A stretch of 64,000 nt of DNA from Aquabacter sediminis (GTDB lineage Bacteria; Pseudomonadota; Alphaproteobacteria; Rhizobiales; Xanthobacteraceae): positions 434,001 through 498,000 of the forward strand of contig NZ_JARBFX010000003.1 in assembly GCF_028863665.1 (NCBI RefSeq), in the 5' to 3' direction. The notes beneath the pieces are model-generated. The model worked only from the letters and a program-made list of their open reading frames with translations. It was not told where the DNA came from and made no database searches. How positions within the stretch are numbered: position 1 is the first letter of the stretch; each line of letters begins with the position of its first letter. The position numbers and the translations under genes were made by a program. This document shows positions 43,574-53,347 of this stretch, piece by piece.

Positions 43574-44095
43574 ATGGCTCCTTTCCGTGCAAGTTCCGCC
43601 GCCCTTGGCGCCGCTCTCCTCCTGGCGGCCACCGGCGGCGCTCTTGCCCAGGCGCCCCAGCCCAAGGCGGTGGCCCAGTTCGGTGACTGGAGCGTCTATG
43701 CCAGCGGCAGCGGCAATTCCAGGGTGTGCTACGCCATCTCCCAGCCCAAGGATCGCCAGCCCGGCGGGCTGAAGCGCGACCCGGCCTATTTCTTCATCTC
43801 CACCCGTCCGGGCGAGAAGGTCACCAACGAGGTGAGCCTGAAGATGGGCTTCCCGCTGAAGGATGGCAGCGAGGCCAAGCTGACGGTCGGCTCCCAGTCC
43901 TTCATGCTCTACACCAAGGAAGATGGCGCCTGGGTTCGCAACGTTGCGGACGAGGGCAAGCTGGTGGACGCCATCCGGAAGGGCAAGGACGTGACGGTGG
44001 TCTCGACTTCAGTGCGCGGCAACCCCACCACCGACAAATACGGCCTGTCCGGCATCAGCCAGGCGCTCGACCGGGTGGCCCAGGAGTGCAAGTGA
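43574..44095 (+). CDS. Invasion-associated locus B (IalB)-family secreted protein, paralogue
   Basis: A 173-residue protein with a signal peptide (about 1-26, AALGAALLLAATGGALA core). The IalB domain starts AQFGDWSVYASGSGNSRVCY and ends with a lone C-terminal cysteine (QECK), likely paired with the earlier one. ATG 43574 has AAGGTG six bases upstream. It is about 12.7 kb from the other IalB paralogue and clearly diverged from it. Periplasmic role unknown. Confidence 0.88.
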   Translation: MAPFRASSAALGAALLLAATGGALAQAPQPKAVAQFGDWSVYASGSGNSRVCYAISQPKDRQPGGLKRDPAYFFISTRPGEKVTNEVSLKMGFPLKDGSEAKLTVGSQSFMLYTKEDGAWVRNVADEGKLVDAIRKGKDVTVVSTSVRGNPTTDKYGLSGISQALDRVAQECK

Positions 44096-44205
44096 TCGCG
44101 CTCACCCGACAGTGGACGCCTTGAGAGCGGGGTGAGGCCCGGTTCTGTGTGTCCGGCATGCGTGCCGGGCGCGCGCCGCAGTGGCGGCGGCGGCCGGAAA
44201 ACGCT

Positions 44206-45426
44206 ATGTGTGGCCCCATGACGCGCATGATCGAAGAATTCTCGGCGCCGGTTCCGGCCGGCGCCGCACTGCCGAGCCTCGCCGGCCTCAGCCGCGAGAA
44301 GCTCAACCTTGCCCTCGGCGCCATCGGCGTTCCCGAGCGCGAGCGGCGCATGCGCGTCAACCAGCTCTGGCACTGGATCTATCTGCGCGGCGCCACCTCG
44401 TTTGACGAGATGACCAACGTCTCCAAGCATTTGCGGGCGCGCCTTGCGGACAGCTATGGTCTTGCCCGGCCGGAGATCGTGGTCGAGCAGGTGTCCCAGG
44501 ACGGCACCCGCAAATGGCTGCTGCGCCTGCCCGCCGAGACCCCCGGCGAACGCCCGCACGAGGTGGAGGCGGTCTATATTCCCGAGCGCGACCGGGGCAC
44601 GCTGTGCGTCTCCAGCCAGGTGGGCTGCACGCTGAATTGCTCCTTCTGCCACACCGGCACCCAGCGCCTGGTGCGCAACCTCACCGCCGCCGAGATCATC
44701 GGGCAGGTGCTGGTGGCCCGCGACCGGCTGGGCGACTATCCCGGCCAGGAGCGCGCCGTGGGCCCGGGCCTTCCCACGGAAGGCGACCGGCTCGTCACCA
44801 ACATCGTTTTCATGGGCATGGGCGAGCCGCTCTATGCCTATGATTCGGTAGCTGAAGCGATTGAGATTCTGGCGGACGGAGACGGGCTCGGGCTCGGCAA
44901 GCGGCGCATCACGGTGTCCACGTCCGGCGTGGTGCCGGAAATCGAGCGGCTCGGCCGCGATGTCGGCCCCATGCTCGCCATCTCGCTCCATGCGGTGCGG
45001 GACGATCTGCGCGACGTGCTCGTGCCGATCAACAAGAAGTATCCCATCGCCCAGCTGATGGAGGCCTGCCGGACCTATCCGCCCGCCTCCAACGCCAAGC
45101 GCATCACGTTCGAATATGTGATGCTGAAGGGCGTCAATGACAGCCCGGCGGACGCCCGCGCCCTGGTGAAGCTGCTGGAAGGCGTGCCGGCCAAGATCAA
45201 CCTGATCCCATTCAATCCCTGGCCCGGCACGAAGTATGAGTGTTCGGACTGGGAGACCATCGAGCGCTTCTCGGACATCGTGTTCCGCGCAGGTTATGCC
45301 AGCCCCGTCCGCACGCCACGCGGCCGCGACATCCTCGCCGCCTGTGGGCAGTTGAAGAGCGAGACGGAAAAGCTCTCCGCCCGCGAGCGACTGGCCTTGC
45401 GCGCCATGGCGGCGGCGGCGGAATGA
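44206..45426 (+). CDS. rlmN: 23S rRNA (adenine2503-C2)/tRNA methyltransferase RlmN
   Basis: A 406-residue radical-SAM methyltransferase that methylates A2503 of 23S rRNA and A37 of some tRNAs. The cluster motif is [12 protein letters not shown] (about 140-151). The C-terminal catalytic cysteine is in [12 protein letters not shown] (about 376-387), and [11 protein letters not shown] is characteristic. ATG 44206 has GGAAA upstream; ATG 44218 is an equally possible start. It converges on the DUF1217 gene with a 12-nt gap. Confidence 0.94.
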   Translation: MCGPMTRMIEEFSAPVPAGAALPSLAGLSREKLNLALGAIGVPERERRMRVNQLWHWIYLRGATSFDEMTNVSKHLRARLADSYGLARPEIVVEQVSQDGTRKWLLRLPAETPGERPHEVEAVYIPERDRGTLCVSSQVGCTLNCSFCHTGTQRLVRNLTAAEIIGQVLVARDRLGDYPGQERAVGPGLPTEGDRLVTNIVFMGMGEPLYAYDSVAEAIEILADGDGLGLGKRRITVSTSGVVPEIERLGRDVGPMLAISLHAVRDDLRDVLVPINKKYPIAQLMEACRTYPPASNAKRITFEYVMLKGVNDSPADARALVKLLEGVPAKINLIPFNPWPGTKYECSDWETIERFSDIVFRAGYASPVRTPRGRDILAACGQLKSETEKLSARERLALRAMAAAAE

Positions 45427-45438
45427 CCCTCCGGGGCC

Positions 45439-46215
45439 TCAGCCGCCATATTTCAGGTTGATCAGGGAACTGGTGAAGCCCGAACTGGCCGTGCTGCCGC
45501 CGGTGAACAGTTGCAGCACCGGCGTGCTGGCGGTGTTCTCGGTGGCATCCCACATGATGGTGAAGCGCTTCAGCATCTTGTCCACCTTGGCGGGATCCTG
45601 GAGATCCGCCACATTCATCCGCGCTTTTATGGCCTTGGCTTGCTGATCGATATCCGCCGTGCCCATCTCGGTCGGGAAGCCATAGACGGTCTTGACCACC
45701 TTCCAGAGCGCGGTGTCGGCCAGAAGGCCGTAGGCGCTCTTCACGGTGGGCGCCATGCGCTTGAAGTAGAGGGCCAGCTTCACGCCCTGGTCGGTGGCGC
45801 CGAGATCATCCTCCATGCTCTGCTGCACATAGGCCTTCACCACATCGGAAGGCGAGGCGGCAGTGGCGAGAGAGGTGCCGTTCAGATAGCCGAACGCCTT
45901 GGCGAAGTTGGTGAAGCGGGAATCCGCGAGCTTGTTGGCAAAGCTGGCCTTGTCGGACAGGTCGGAGGTCAGCACCTTCTTCATGTAGGCCTTGGCATAG
46001 GCCATGTCCTCCAACCCGTACGCCTTCATGGCAAAGTTGAAGACGCGGTAATTCTTCACGAACGCATCCACCGTCTTGATCTTGCCCATCTGCGCCTCGA
46101 AATAGGCGATCTCGTTCTTGACGAGGGGCTCCTTGGCATGCTGGTCCAGCGCCTTGGCGCCGGACTTGTTCAGGTAGTTGTAGGTGAGGGTCGTCGAACC
46201 CAGATAGATGCTCAT
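45439..46215 (-). CDS. DUF1217 protein (flagellum-associated family)
   Basis: A 258-residue, mostly helical protein. In Hyphomicrobiales, DUF1217 proteins are commonly encoded in flagellar clusters, but no flagellar genes are nearby. The C-terminus ends in a Ser/Thr/Gly-rich stretch. No signal peptide, consistent with export through the flagellar system or a cytosolic role (inference). ATG 46215 has GAGG eight bases upstream; the frame extends to 46302 without similarity. It is divergent from the VOC gene. Confidence 0.78.
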   Translation of the reverse strand: MSIYLGSTTLTYNYLNKSGAKALDQHAKEPLVKNEIAYFEAQMGKIKTVDAFVKNYRVFNFAMKAYGLEDMAYAKAYMKKVLTSDLSDKASFANKLADSRFTNFAKAFGYLNGTSLATAASPSDVVKAYVQQSMEDDLGATDQGVKLALYFKRMAPTVKSAYGLLADTALWKVVKTVYGFPTEMGTADIDQQAKAIKARMNVADLQDPAKVDKMLKRFTIMWDATENTASTPVLQLFTGGSTASSGFTSSLINLKYGG

Positions 46216-46301
46216 CGGATGCCTCACGCCACACGGTTCCTTCACGCGTAGCAGGGCAAGCTGGCGCGAGGCTGGCACACGCCGCCGGGAGACATGTCCC
46301 A

Positions 46302-46706
46302 ATGCTTGACCATATCGGACTTCCGGTGTCGGACTTCCCTCGCGCCCGCGCCTTCTATGCGGCCGCCCTCGCCCCGCTCGGCCTCTCGCTGGTGATGGAG
46401 GTCAGCGCGGAGGAGACCGGCGCGGCGGCCCATGCCGGCTATGGGCAGACGGGCAAGCCGTTCTTCTGGATCGCGTCAGGCGGCTCGAACAACCCGAAGC
46501 CAGCCTCGGAAAGCCGTGTGCACGTGGCCTTTGCGGCCGAGAGCCGGGCGCAGGTGGATGCCTTTCACGCGGCCGCCCTCGCCGCCGGAGGACGCGACAA
46601 TGGCGGACCGGGCTTGCGGCCGCACTATCATCCCCATTACTACGGCGCCTTCATCCTCGACCCGGACGGCCACAATATCGAAGCCGTCTGCCACCACCCG
46701 GCCTGA
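46302..46706 (+). CDS. VOC-family (glyoxalase/bleomycin-resistance fold) protein
   Basis: A 134-residue single-domain VOC protein. The N-terminal MLDHIGLPVSDFPRARAFY supplies the first metal-ligand histidine. The C-terminal DPDGHNIEAVCH supplies the conserved D-P-x-G-x-x-(I/L)-E motif. These proteins bind a metal and act on varied small substrates; substrate unknown. A membrane protein gene follows 7 nt downstream. Confidence 0.87.
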   Translation: MLDHIGLPVSDFPRARAFYAAALAPLGLSLVMEVSAEETGAAAHAGYGQTGKPFFWIASGGSNNPKPASESRVHVAFAAESRAQVDAFHAAALAAGGRDNGGPGLRPHYHPHYYGAFILDPDGHNIEAVCHHPA

Positions 46707-46713
46707 TGGGCGC

Positions 46714-47229
46714 ATGGACAGCTTCTTCCGTCTTCTCCTGCGTCTGGTGCTTGTGCCGGCAGGCTTTGTCACCGCGCTGACAGCGGGAGCGCTGGTGATC
46801 CTGTTTGGCCAGTGGCGGGTCGGCGCCCTGTTCGCCGCCGTGCCGGGCGGAGATCCCGAAACCATGTTCGCCCTGCTGGACGCGCTGTTTGCGGCCGGCT
46901 TCCTGGTGATGTTCCTGGTGTCCACCATGTGGCTGGTGGGGGCGATCGGCGTGCTCTTCTCAGAGGTCTTTGCCGTGCGCTCCTGGATGTTCCATGTGGC
47001 GAATGGCGCGGTCTCGGCCTTCGCCGGCGCCGCACTCTTCCCCCGCCTCTCCGGCGAGTTGGCGCCGATCGCGGACCCGTTCTACATCCTGGCGGCCGGC
47101 CTTGCCGGCGGCCTGGCCTATTGGCTCACCGCTGGCTGGTCGGCCGGCTTCTGGAAGCCCGTGCTGTCGACGCCCCAGCGCCCGCCACCACCGGCGCCCG
47201 GAGCGCCCGGAGCCACCGGCGCCGCGTGA
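46714..47229 (+). CDS. Small integral membrane protein, function unknown
   Basis: A 171-residue protein with about four hydrophobic segments: 10-30, 48-78, 84-104 and 119-140. A Pro-rich tail (PPPPAPGAPGATGAA) ends it. I do not recognise a family. It starts 7 nt after the VOC gene stop, so the two may be co-transcribed. The ribosome-binding site is weak. Confidence 0.72.
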   Translation: MDSFFRLLLRLVLVPAGFVTALTAGALVILFGQWRVGALFAAVPGGDPETMFALLDALFAAGFLVMFLVSTMWLVGAIGVLFSEVFAVRSWMFHVANGAVSAFAGAALFPRLSGELAPIADPFYILAAGLAGGLAYWLTAGWSAGFWKPVLSTPQRPPPPAPGAPGATGAA

Positions 47230-47248
47230 TGGGGCGGCGAAGCTCGTC

Positions 47249-47878
47249 CTATTTGACGGGCGCAGGGCGCCCATGGGCCAGGCTTGCGGCATGCTCCAAA
47301 GCATGTTCCAGGCGGTCATTGCCCCAGAACAGTTCCTTGTCGGCGGTGATGAAGGACGGCGCGCCAAAAATGCCGGCGGCACTTGCCTCCTGGGTGGCGG
47401 CGCGCAGGCGATCCTTCACCGTCTGGCTTTCCGCCTCCGCGCACAGATCCTCGCAGAAGTGCCCGAGACCGGCGAGAAGCTGGTGGATCACCGTGCGATC
47501 GGTAATGTCCCGTCCTTCAGCAAACTCCGCCTTGAAGGCCGCGACCGTGAAAGCGGGACGGGAGGCATCGTTCAGCCAGGTGGCGACGCGGGCGGCCAGC
47601 AAGGCATTGACGGGGAAAGGCTCGGGCTTGCGGATGGGTGGCAGGCCATAGCGCACCACCAGGCGCTCCAGGTCGCGCCACATATGCTCGCCCTTGAGCG
47701 GAAAGGCATTGAAGGGCGAGGTGGTGTAGCCCTGCGCGGCGAAAATGGGGCCGAGCAAAAACGGCTTCCAGCGGACATGGACGCCCGCCTCCTCCGCCAG
47801 GGGGCCGATTCGCACCGCCGCCAGATAGGAATAGGGCGAGGCGAACTCATAATAGAAATCCAGCGTGGCCTGGGCCAT
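47249..47878 (-). CDS. 2-hydroxychromene-2-carboxylate isomerase-like protein (DsbA/kappa-GST fold)
   Basis: A 209-residue thioredoxin-fold protein. [14 protein letters not shown] (about 8-21) holds the active-site serine that replaces the Dsb[13 protein letters not shown] near residue 168 holds the cis-proline. The family uses glutathione to isomerise 2-hydroxychromene-2-carboxylate in naphthalene breakdown, but many members are general GST-like proteins. No aromatic degradation genes are nearby. ATG 47878 has GGGGAGA close upstream. Confidence 0.87.
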   Translation of the reverse strand: MAQATLDFYYEFASPYSYLAAVRIGPLAEEAGVHVRWKPFLLGPIFAAQGYTTSPFNAFPLKGEHMWRDLERLVVRYGLPPIRKPEPFPVNALLAARVATWLNDASRPAFTVAAFKAEFAEGRDITDRTVIHQLLAGLGHFCEDLCAEAESQTVKDRLRAATQEASAAGIFGAPSFITADKELFWGNDRLEHALEHAASLAHGRPAPVK

Positions 47879-48045
47879 GATTCTCCCCGTGACTGGCCGA
47901 CGCTTTCCCGCGCCGGGCACAAGCGCGGCGGCTCGACTTCCCTCCGGGCCAAGCACGCACTATATGCCCGAAAGTCTTGCGGCCCGACCGGGTCCCCCGC
48001 AAGGGTGCAGATCAAGGAAAGTGCGAACACGATGCGGATGCGCCG

Positions 48046-48876
48046 GTGAAGCTGACGGTTTTCTTCGCCCTGGTGGCCGGCGCCTCGATCGCCATCCTGT
48101 TCACGGTCTTCCCGGAATGGGACCTTGCCATCACCGGCTGGTTCTGGGACGCGGCCGCCGGCAATTTCCATTTGGCCGGCACGAAATGGGGCCAGGGGCT
48201 GCGCAAGGCGGGCAATATCATTCCCTGGCTGTTCGCCGGCCCGGCCTTCGCCGCCATCATTCTGAAGCTGCTCTTTCCCGGCGGGCGCATGTTCATGCCG
48301 GCGCGCGCGGCGGTGTTCCTGGCGCTCACCATGGCGCTGGCCCCAGGGCTTCTGGTCAACGGCATCCTGAAGGAGAATTGGGGGCGCCCCCGGCCGGTCC
48401 ATGTGGAGACCTTCGGCGGCAAGGACGTGTTCAATCCCTGGTATGCCGTCGGCGGCGCCTGCCCCACCAACTGCTCCTTCGTCTCGGGCGAAGGGGCGTT
48501 GGGCTTCTGGATGATCGCGCCGGCGACCCTCGTGCCCGCCCCCTATCGCGGCCCGGCCCTGCTGGCCGCCGCCGCATTTGGCACCGCCGCCGGCGGACTG
48601 CGCATCACCTTCGGCGGACATTTCTTCACCGATGTGGCCTTCTCCGGGGTGTTGACCATCCTCATCATCGCGCTCGCCCGGTGGCTGATCTTCACAAGGC
48701 CCGGCGCCCCGACCGATGCGCGGATGGAGGCGTTCCTCGGGTCTTGCGGGCGGGCGCTGCACGGCCTCGTCCTGCGGCTGTTCCGACTTGCGCGGTGGAG
48801 CCTGAGGCACCTCTGGCGCGGGCTGCGGGCGCTGATCGCGCGCATCCCCTTGCCACGGCGCGGCTCCGGCCTATAG
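48046..48876 (+). CDS. PAP2-family membrane phosphatase (LpxE-like)
   Basis: A 276-residue inner-membrane protein with about six hydrophobic helices. The phosphatase motifs are KENWGRPRP (about 110-118), SFVSGEGA (about 144-151) in place of the usual PSGH, and GGHFFTDV (about 190-197). SGEG-type variants are seen in lipid A 1-phosphatase-like (LpxE) members. I chose GTG 48046; no in-frame ATG precedes the first helix. The basic C-terminal tail is unusual. It lies 41 nt before argG, in the same direction. Confidence 0.83.
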   Translation: MKLTVFFALVAGASIAILFTVFPEWDLAITGWFWDAAAGNFHLAGTKWGQGLRKAGNIIPWLFAGPAFAAIILKLLFPGGRMFMPARAAVFLALTMALAPGLLVNGILKENWGRPRPVHVETFGGKDVFNPWYAVGGACPTNCSFVSGEGALGFWMIAPATLVPAPYRGPALLAAAAFGTAAGGLRITFGGHFFTDVAFSGVLTILIIALARWLIFTRPGAPTDARMEAFLGSCGRALHGLVLRLFRLARWSLRHLWRGLRALIARIPLPRRGSGL

Positions 48877-48917
48877 TCCGCCCGACTTTTCCGGCCCCTA
48901 TCCATCCGAGAGAAACG

Positions 48918-50147
<1,230 letters not shown>

Positions 50148-50172
50148 CGCCCGTCCCGCGTCTCAGAACGAA

Positions 50173-50204
50173 GGCCGGCCCGCATCTGCGGCGCCGGCCG
50201 TTTT
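50173..50204 (+). terminator. Rho-independent terminator of argG
   Basis: GGCCGGC (50173-50179) pairs with GCCGGCC (50193-50199) and is followed by G and TTTT. It lies 25 nt after the argG stop, between convergent genes. Confidence 0.72.
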
Positions 50205-50235
50205 CATGTGAGCCCAGGTTTCATGCGAGCCCAGG

Positions 50236-51552
50236 TCACGCCGACTTGCGAAACACCTCGGCCTCGATCTCGTCGCCCGCGGCGCCGATCAGGCCCACCG
50301 GGTCGGTGGCAATCTCCAGGTCCGCTTCGTCGATTGGCGGCGCGGAGGCTGGGATGGGCTTGGGCTTGAGGAAAACGTAAGCCGCGCATGAAACCAGCCC
50401 CATCACGGGAACCACGACGCCAAGCGCACGTGCCGGATCGGAGAACAGGCTCGCGACCGCCGACCCCAGGAAGCCGCCGCCGATCTGCATGCATCCCATG
50501 AGCGCTGCCGCCGAGCCGGCCATGGTGGGAAAGCCGGAAAGCGCGGCCGTGGTGCCGCCGGGCAAAAGCAGCGCGACGCCGAAGGCCCACAAGGCCACCG
50601 GCCCCATCACGCTGGGAAAGCTGTAGGGCAGGAACCAGGGCAAGGCCGCCATGGTGGCGCCGCCCGCGAGCACCAAAGCGAGGCCGGCCGGCACAAGGCG
50701 ATTGGCGTCCACCCCGCGCTTCATGACCTTGCCGGCCACAATGGTACCCAGCATGAAGGAGCCGGTCTGGCACACCATGGCATAGCCGAACTGGGTGGGT
50801 GTCAGGCCCACCGTCTCGATCAGCACGAACGGCACGATGGCCGCCAGAGAATAGATGCCGCCCAGCGAGAAGCCGATCATCAGGCTGGCGCGCATGAAGC
50901 CGGAATCCCGCAGCAGCGTGCCGTAATTGCGCAGCACCTGGAGGGGGCGTGCATTGGCCGGGTCGGGCGCCGCATTGGTCTCCGGCACCGCCAGGATCAG
51001 GAGGCCCATCGCCAGCACGCCATAGAGGACCATCACATAGAAAATGGGCTGCCAGCCCAGCGTGCTGAGGATGACGCCACCAATGGTCGGCGCCAGCGCC
51101 GGCCCAATGGCGAGCATGGTGCCGATGAGGTTGAGGATGCGCGCGGAGGCCTGCCCGGTGAACTGATCACGCACGATGGCCCGCGCGATGGCCGGGCCGG
51201 CGGCAACGCCTATGCCTTGCAACCCCCGGCCGATAATGAGCCACGTCACGTCCGAAGCGCTGGCGGCCACGATGCTGCCCGCCACATAGAGAGAGAAGAA
51301 GCCGATGGCGGCGGGACGCCGGCCATAGGCATCCGAGAGCGGCCCGCAAATGAGCTGGGAAAAGGCAAAGCCGCAGAAATAGACGCTCAGCGTCAGCTTC
51401 ATCACCGAGGCGGAGGTCCCGAACGCATGAACCAGCGCCGGCAAGGCTGGCGTGTACAGCGACATGCTGATGGGGCCGAGCACGATGATCAGCGCGCCGA
51501 TGATCGCGGTGCGCATCTCGGTCATGACCGGCTTCGGCGCGGGGGCAAGCAT
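50236..51552 (-). CDS. Bcr/CflA-type MFS multidrug efflux protein
   Basis: A 438-residue, twelve-helix major facilitator. The MFS loop motif is seen in GPLSDAYGRRP (about 79-89), and QGIGVAAGPAIARAIVRD (about 121-138) is typical of the Bcr/CflA drug:proton antiporter group. The C-terminal 40 residues are acidic and soluble. ATG 51552 has GGAGGAG upstream. It follows the MarR gene by 2 nt, so it is probably repressed by that regulator. Confidence 0.9.
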   Translation of the reverse strand: MLAPAPKPVMTEMRTAIIGALIIVLGPISMSLYTPALPALVHAFGTSASVMKLTLSVYFCGFAFSQLICGPLSDAYGRRPAAIGFFSLYVAGSIVAASASDVTWLIIGRGLQGIGVAAGPAIARAIVRDQFTGQASARILNLIGTMLAIGPALAPTIGGVILSTLGWQPIFYVMVLYGVLAMGLLILAVPETNAAPDPANARPLQVLRNYGTLLRDSGFMRASLMIGFSLGGIYSLAAIVPFVLIETVGLTPTQFGYAMVCQTGSFMLGTIVAGKVMKRGVDANRLVPAGLALVLAGGATMAALPWFLPYSFPSVMGPVALWAFGVALLLPGGTTAALSGFPTMAGSAAALMGCMQIGGGFLGSAVASLFSDPARALGVVVPVMGLVSCAAYVFLKPKPIPASAPPIDEADLEIATDPVGLIGAAGDEIEAEVFRKSA

Positions 51553-51554
51553 GC

Positions 51555-52001
51555 TCAAGGCTCCTCCCCCCGGTTGGACTGGCACAGATTGCTGCGCACG
51601 CGCGTCAGCACATCCCGGAACATGTCCCGCTCCGCCGGGCTGAGCCCCGCCAACGCATCCTCGCGGGCAAGGGAGGCGGCGGCTTTCACCCGTTCCAGCA
51701 ACGGCTCGGCTTCCGGCGTCAGGCAGACGATCTTGGCGCGCCGATCGGTGGGGTCGGGCTCCCGCACCACGAGCCCGCGGGCCTCCAGGCGATCCAGGAA
51801 GCCCACCATGGTCATGGGCTCCACATTCATCCGCACCGCCAGGGCGCCTTGGCGCAGGCCCGGATTAATGTTGACGTGGGCCAAGGTGCGGGCCTCCCCG
51901 GCGGTGAGGCCAAGGCCCGCCTGATCAAAGGCACGGTCGATGCGGGCACGGTAGAGGCGCGCGGCATCGACAAGCAGGAAACCGAGAGGAAGTTCCGTCA
52001 T
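51555..52001 (-). CDS. MarR-family transcriptional regulator
   Basis: A 148-residue MarR-type dimeric repressor. The winged helix carries GLRQGALAVRMNVEPMTMVGFLDRLEARGLV (about 60-90) and the wing REPDPTDRRAKIVCLT (about 92-107). ATG 52001 gives the family length. It sits immediately upstream of a Bcr/CflA pump gene in the same operon, the classic drug-responsive arrangement. A palindrome 18 nt upstream is a likely autoregulatory operator. Confidence 0.9.
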   Translation of the reverse strand: MTELPLGFLLVDAARLYRARIDRAFDQAGLGLTAGEARTLAHVNINPGLRQGALAVRMNVEPMTMVGFLDRLEARGLVVREPDPTDRRAKIVCLTPEAEPLLERVKAAASLAREDALAGLSPAERDMFRDVLTRVRSNLCQSNRGEEP

Positions 52002-52018
52002 AGCCAGGACAACATAAT

Positions 52019-52033
52019 GTAAGTTAGCCTTAC
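52019..52033. promoter_or_regulatory. Candidate MarR operator
   Basis: GTAAGTTAGCCTTAC is an inverted repeat (GTAAG-N5-CTTAC) 18 nt upstream of the MarR start, in an AT-rich patch. Spacing of half-sites fits MarR-type dimers. Regulation of the efflux operon is inferred. Confidence 0.5.
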
Positions 52034-52138
52034 TATCAACCGATCCCATCCCCCCTCATTTTCACCTTGGGTCACCTGTCGCATTGGCGGGACAGGGTCC
52101 ACGCCTTATCTCAGGGGCCACACGGCACGGAGGTCGGC

Positions 52139-53248
52139 ATGCCCTGGTCACTCACGCTCGGACGGATCGGCGGCACCGCCGTTCGCATCCACGTCACCTT
52201 CCTGCTCTTCCTCGTCTGGATCTGGGCGGCTTACTACCGGCAGGGCGGCGCCCAGGCCGCCTGGGATGGCGTGATCTTCGTCGCGCTCCTGTTCCTGTGC
52301 GTGCTGTTGCACGAGTTCGGCCACGCCTTCGCCGCCCGGCACTATGGCGTGAAGACCCCCGATATCACGCTCTGGCCGTTCGGCGGCATCGCCAGCCTGG
52401 AGCGCATGCCGGAGAAGCCATCGGAGGAACTGGTGGTGGCCATTGCAGGCCCGGCGGTGAACGTGGTCATCGCGCTGGTGCTCATCCTCGTGCTCGGAGC
52501 GACCACCAATCCCGACGAACTGATGAAGATCGAGGACCCCGCCACCTCCATGCTGGCCAAGCTCGCGGGCGCCAACATCTTCCTCGTGCTGTTTAACCTC
52601 ATTCCCGCCTTCCCCATGGATGGCGGGCGGGTGCTGCGGGCCCTGCTGGCCATGCGGATGGGCTTTGCCCGGGCGACCTCCGCTGCCGCAAGCATCGGCC
52701 AGGCGCTGGCGGTGGCGTTGGGGCTCATCGGCATCTTCACCAATCCCATGCTGATGATCATCGGCGTCTTCGTCTTCCTGGCGGCCTCCGGCGAGGCGGG
52801 CCAGGTGCAGCTGAAGGAAGCCTCGCGCGGCCTCATCGTGTCCGACGCCATGATCACCCATTTCGAGACGCTCGGTCCGCAGGCGACCGTGGATGACGCG
52901 GTCGAGGAGCTGATCCGCACCACGCAGAAGGAATTCCCGGTGGTAGACGGTGCGGGCCGGCTGCGCGGTCTCTTGACCCGGGACGCAATGATCCGCGCTC
53001 TGAAGGATCCTGGTCCCGCCACCGCCGTCATCAATGTGATGCAGGCGGACATTCCCACCGTGGACGCCCGCGCCCGCCTGGACGCGGCATTGACCCTTAT
53101 CACCCAGTCCCGAGCGCCAGCCATTGGCGTCACCGACAGCACCGGGCGGCTGATCGGCCTGCTTACGCCGGAAAATGTGGGCGAGCTGATGGTGGTGCAT
53201 GCCTCCCGGCCTGCAAGGCCCACGACACCCTGGGCGCGCAAGGTGTGA
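52139..53248 (+). CDS. Site-2-protease-type M50 metalloprotease with CBS domains
   Basis: A 369-residue intramembrane protease. The zinc motif HEFGH (about 60-64) lies in a membrane helix; the third ligand is in NLIPAFPMDGGRVLRALL (about 155-172). Two CBS domains (about 235-360) follow. Related proteins cleave membrane-bound regulators; the CBS pair may sense nucleotides. ATG 52139 has GGAGG six bases upstream, so the 24 residues coded upstream are not used. Substrate unknown. Confidence 0.9.
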   Translation: MPWSLTLGRIGGTAVRIHVTFLLFLVWIWAAYYRQGGAQAAWDGVIFVALLFLCVLLHEFGHAFAARHYGVKTPDITLWPFGGIASLERMPEKPSEELVVAIAGPAVNVVIALVLILVLGATTNPDELMKIEDPATSMLAKLAGANIFLVLFNLIPAFPMDGGRVLRALLAMRMGFARATSAAASIGQALAVALGLIGIFTNPMLMIIGVFVFLAASGEAGQVQLKEASRGLIVSDAMITHFETLGPQATVDDAVEELIRTTQKEFPVVDGAGRLRGLLTRDAMIRALKDPGPATAVINVMQADIPTVDARARLDAALTLITQSRAPAIGVTDSTGRLIGLLTPENVGELMVVHASRPARPTTPWARKV

Positions 53249-53347
53249 GAGGAACGCCATCCATGCCGTTGACGGACAGGCGGCGAACCCCCACGGTCGC
53301 TCACCGAGGGAAATGACATTCCCACCGCGCGGGGGAGCGGCCACATC

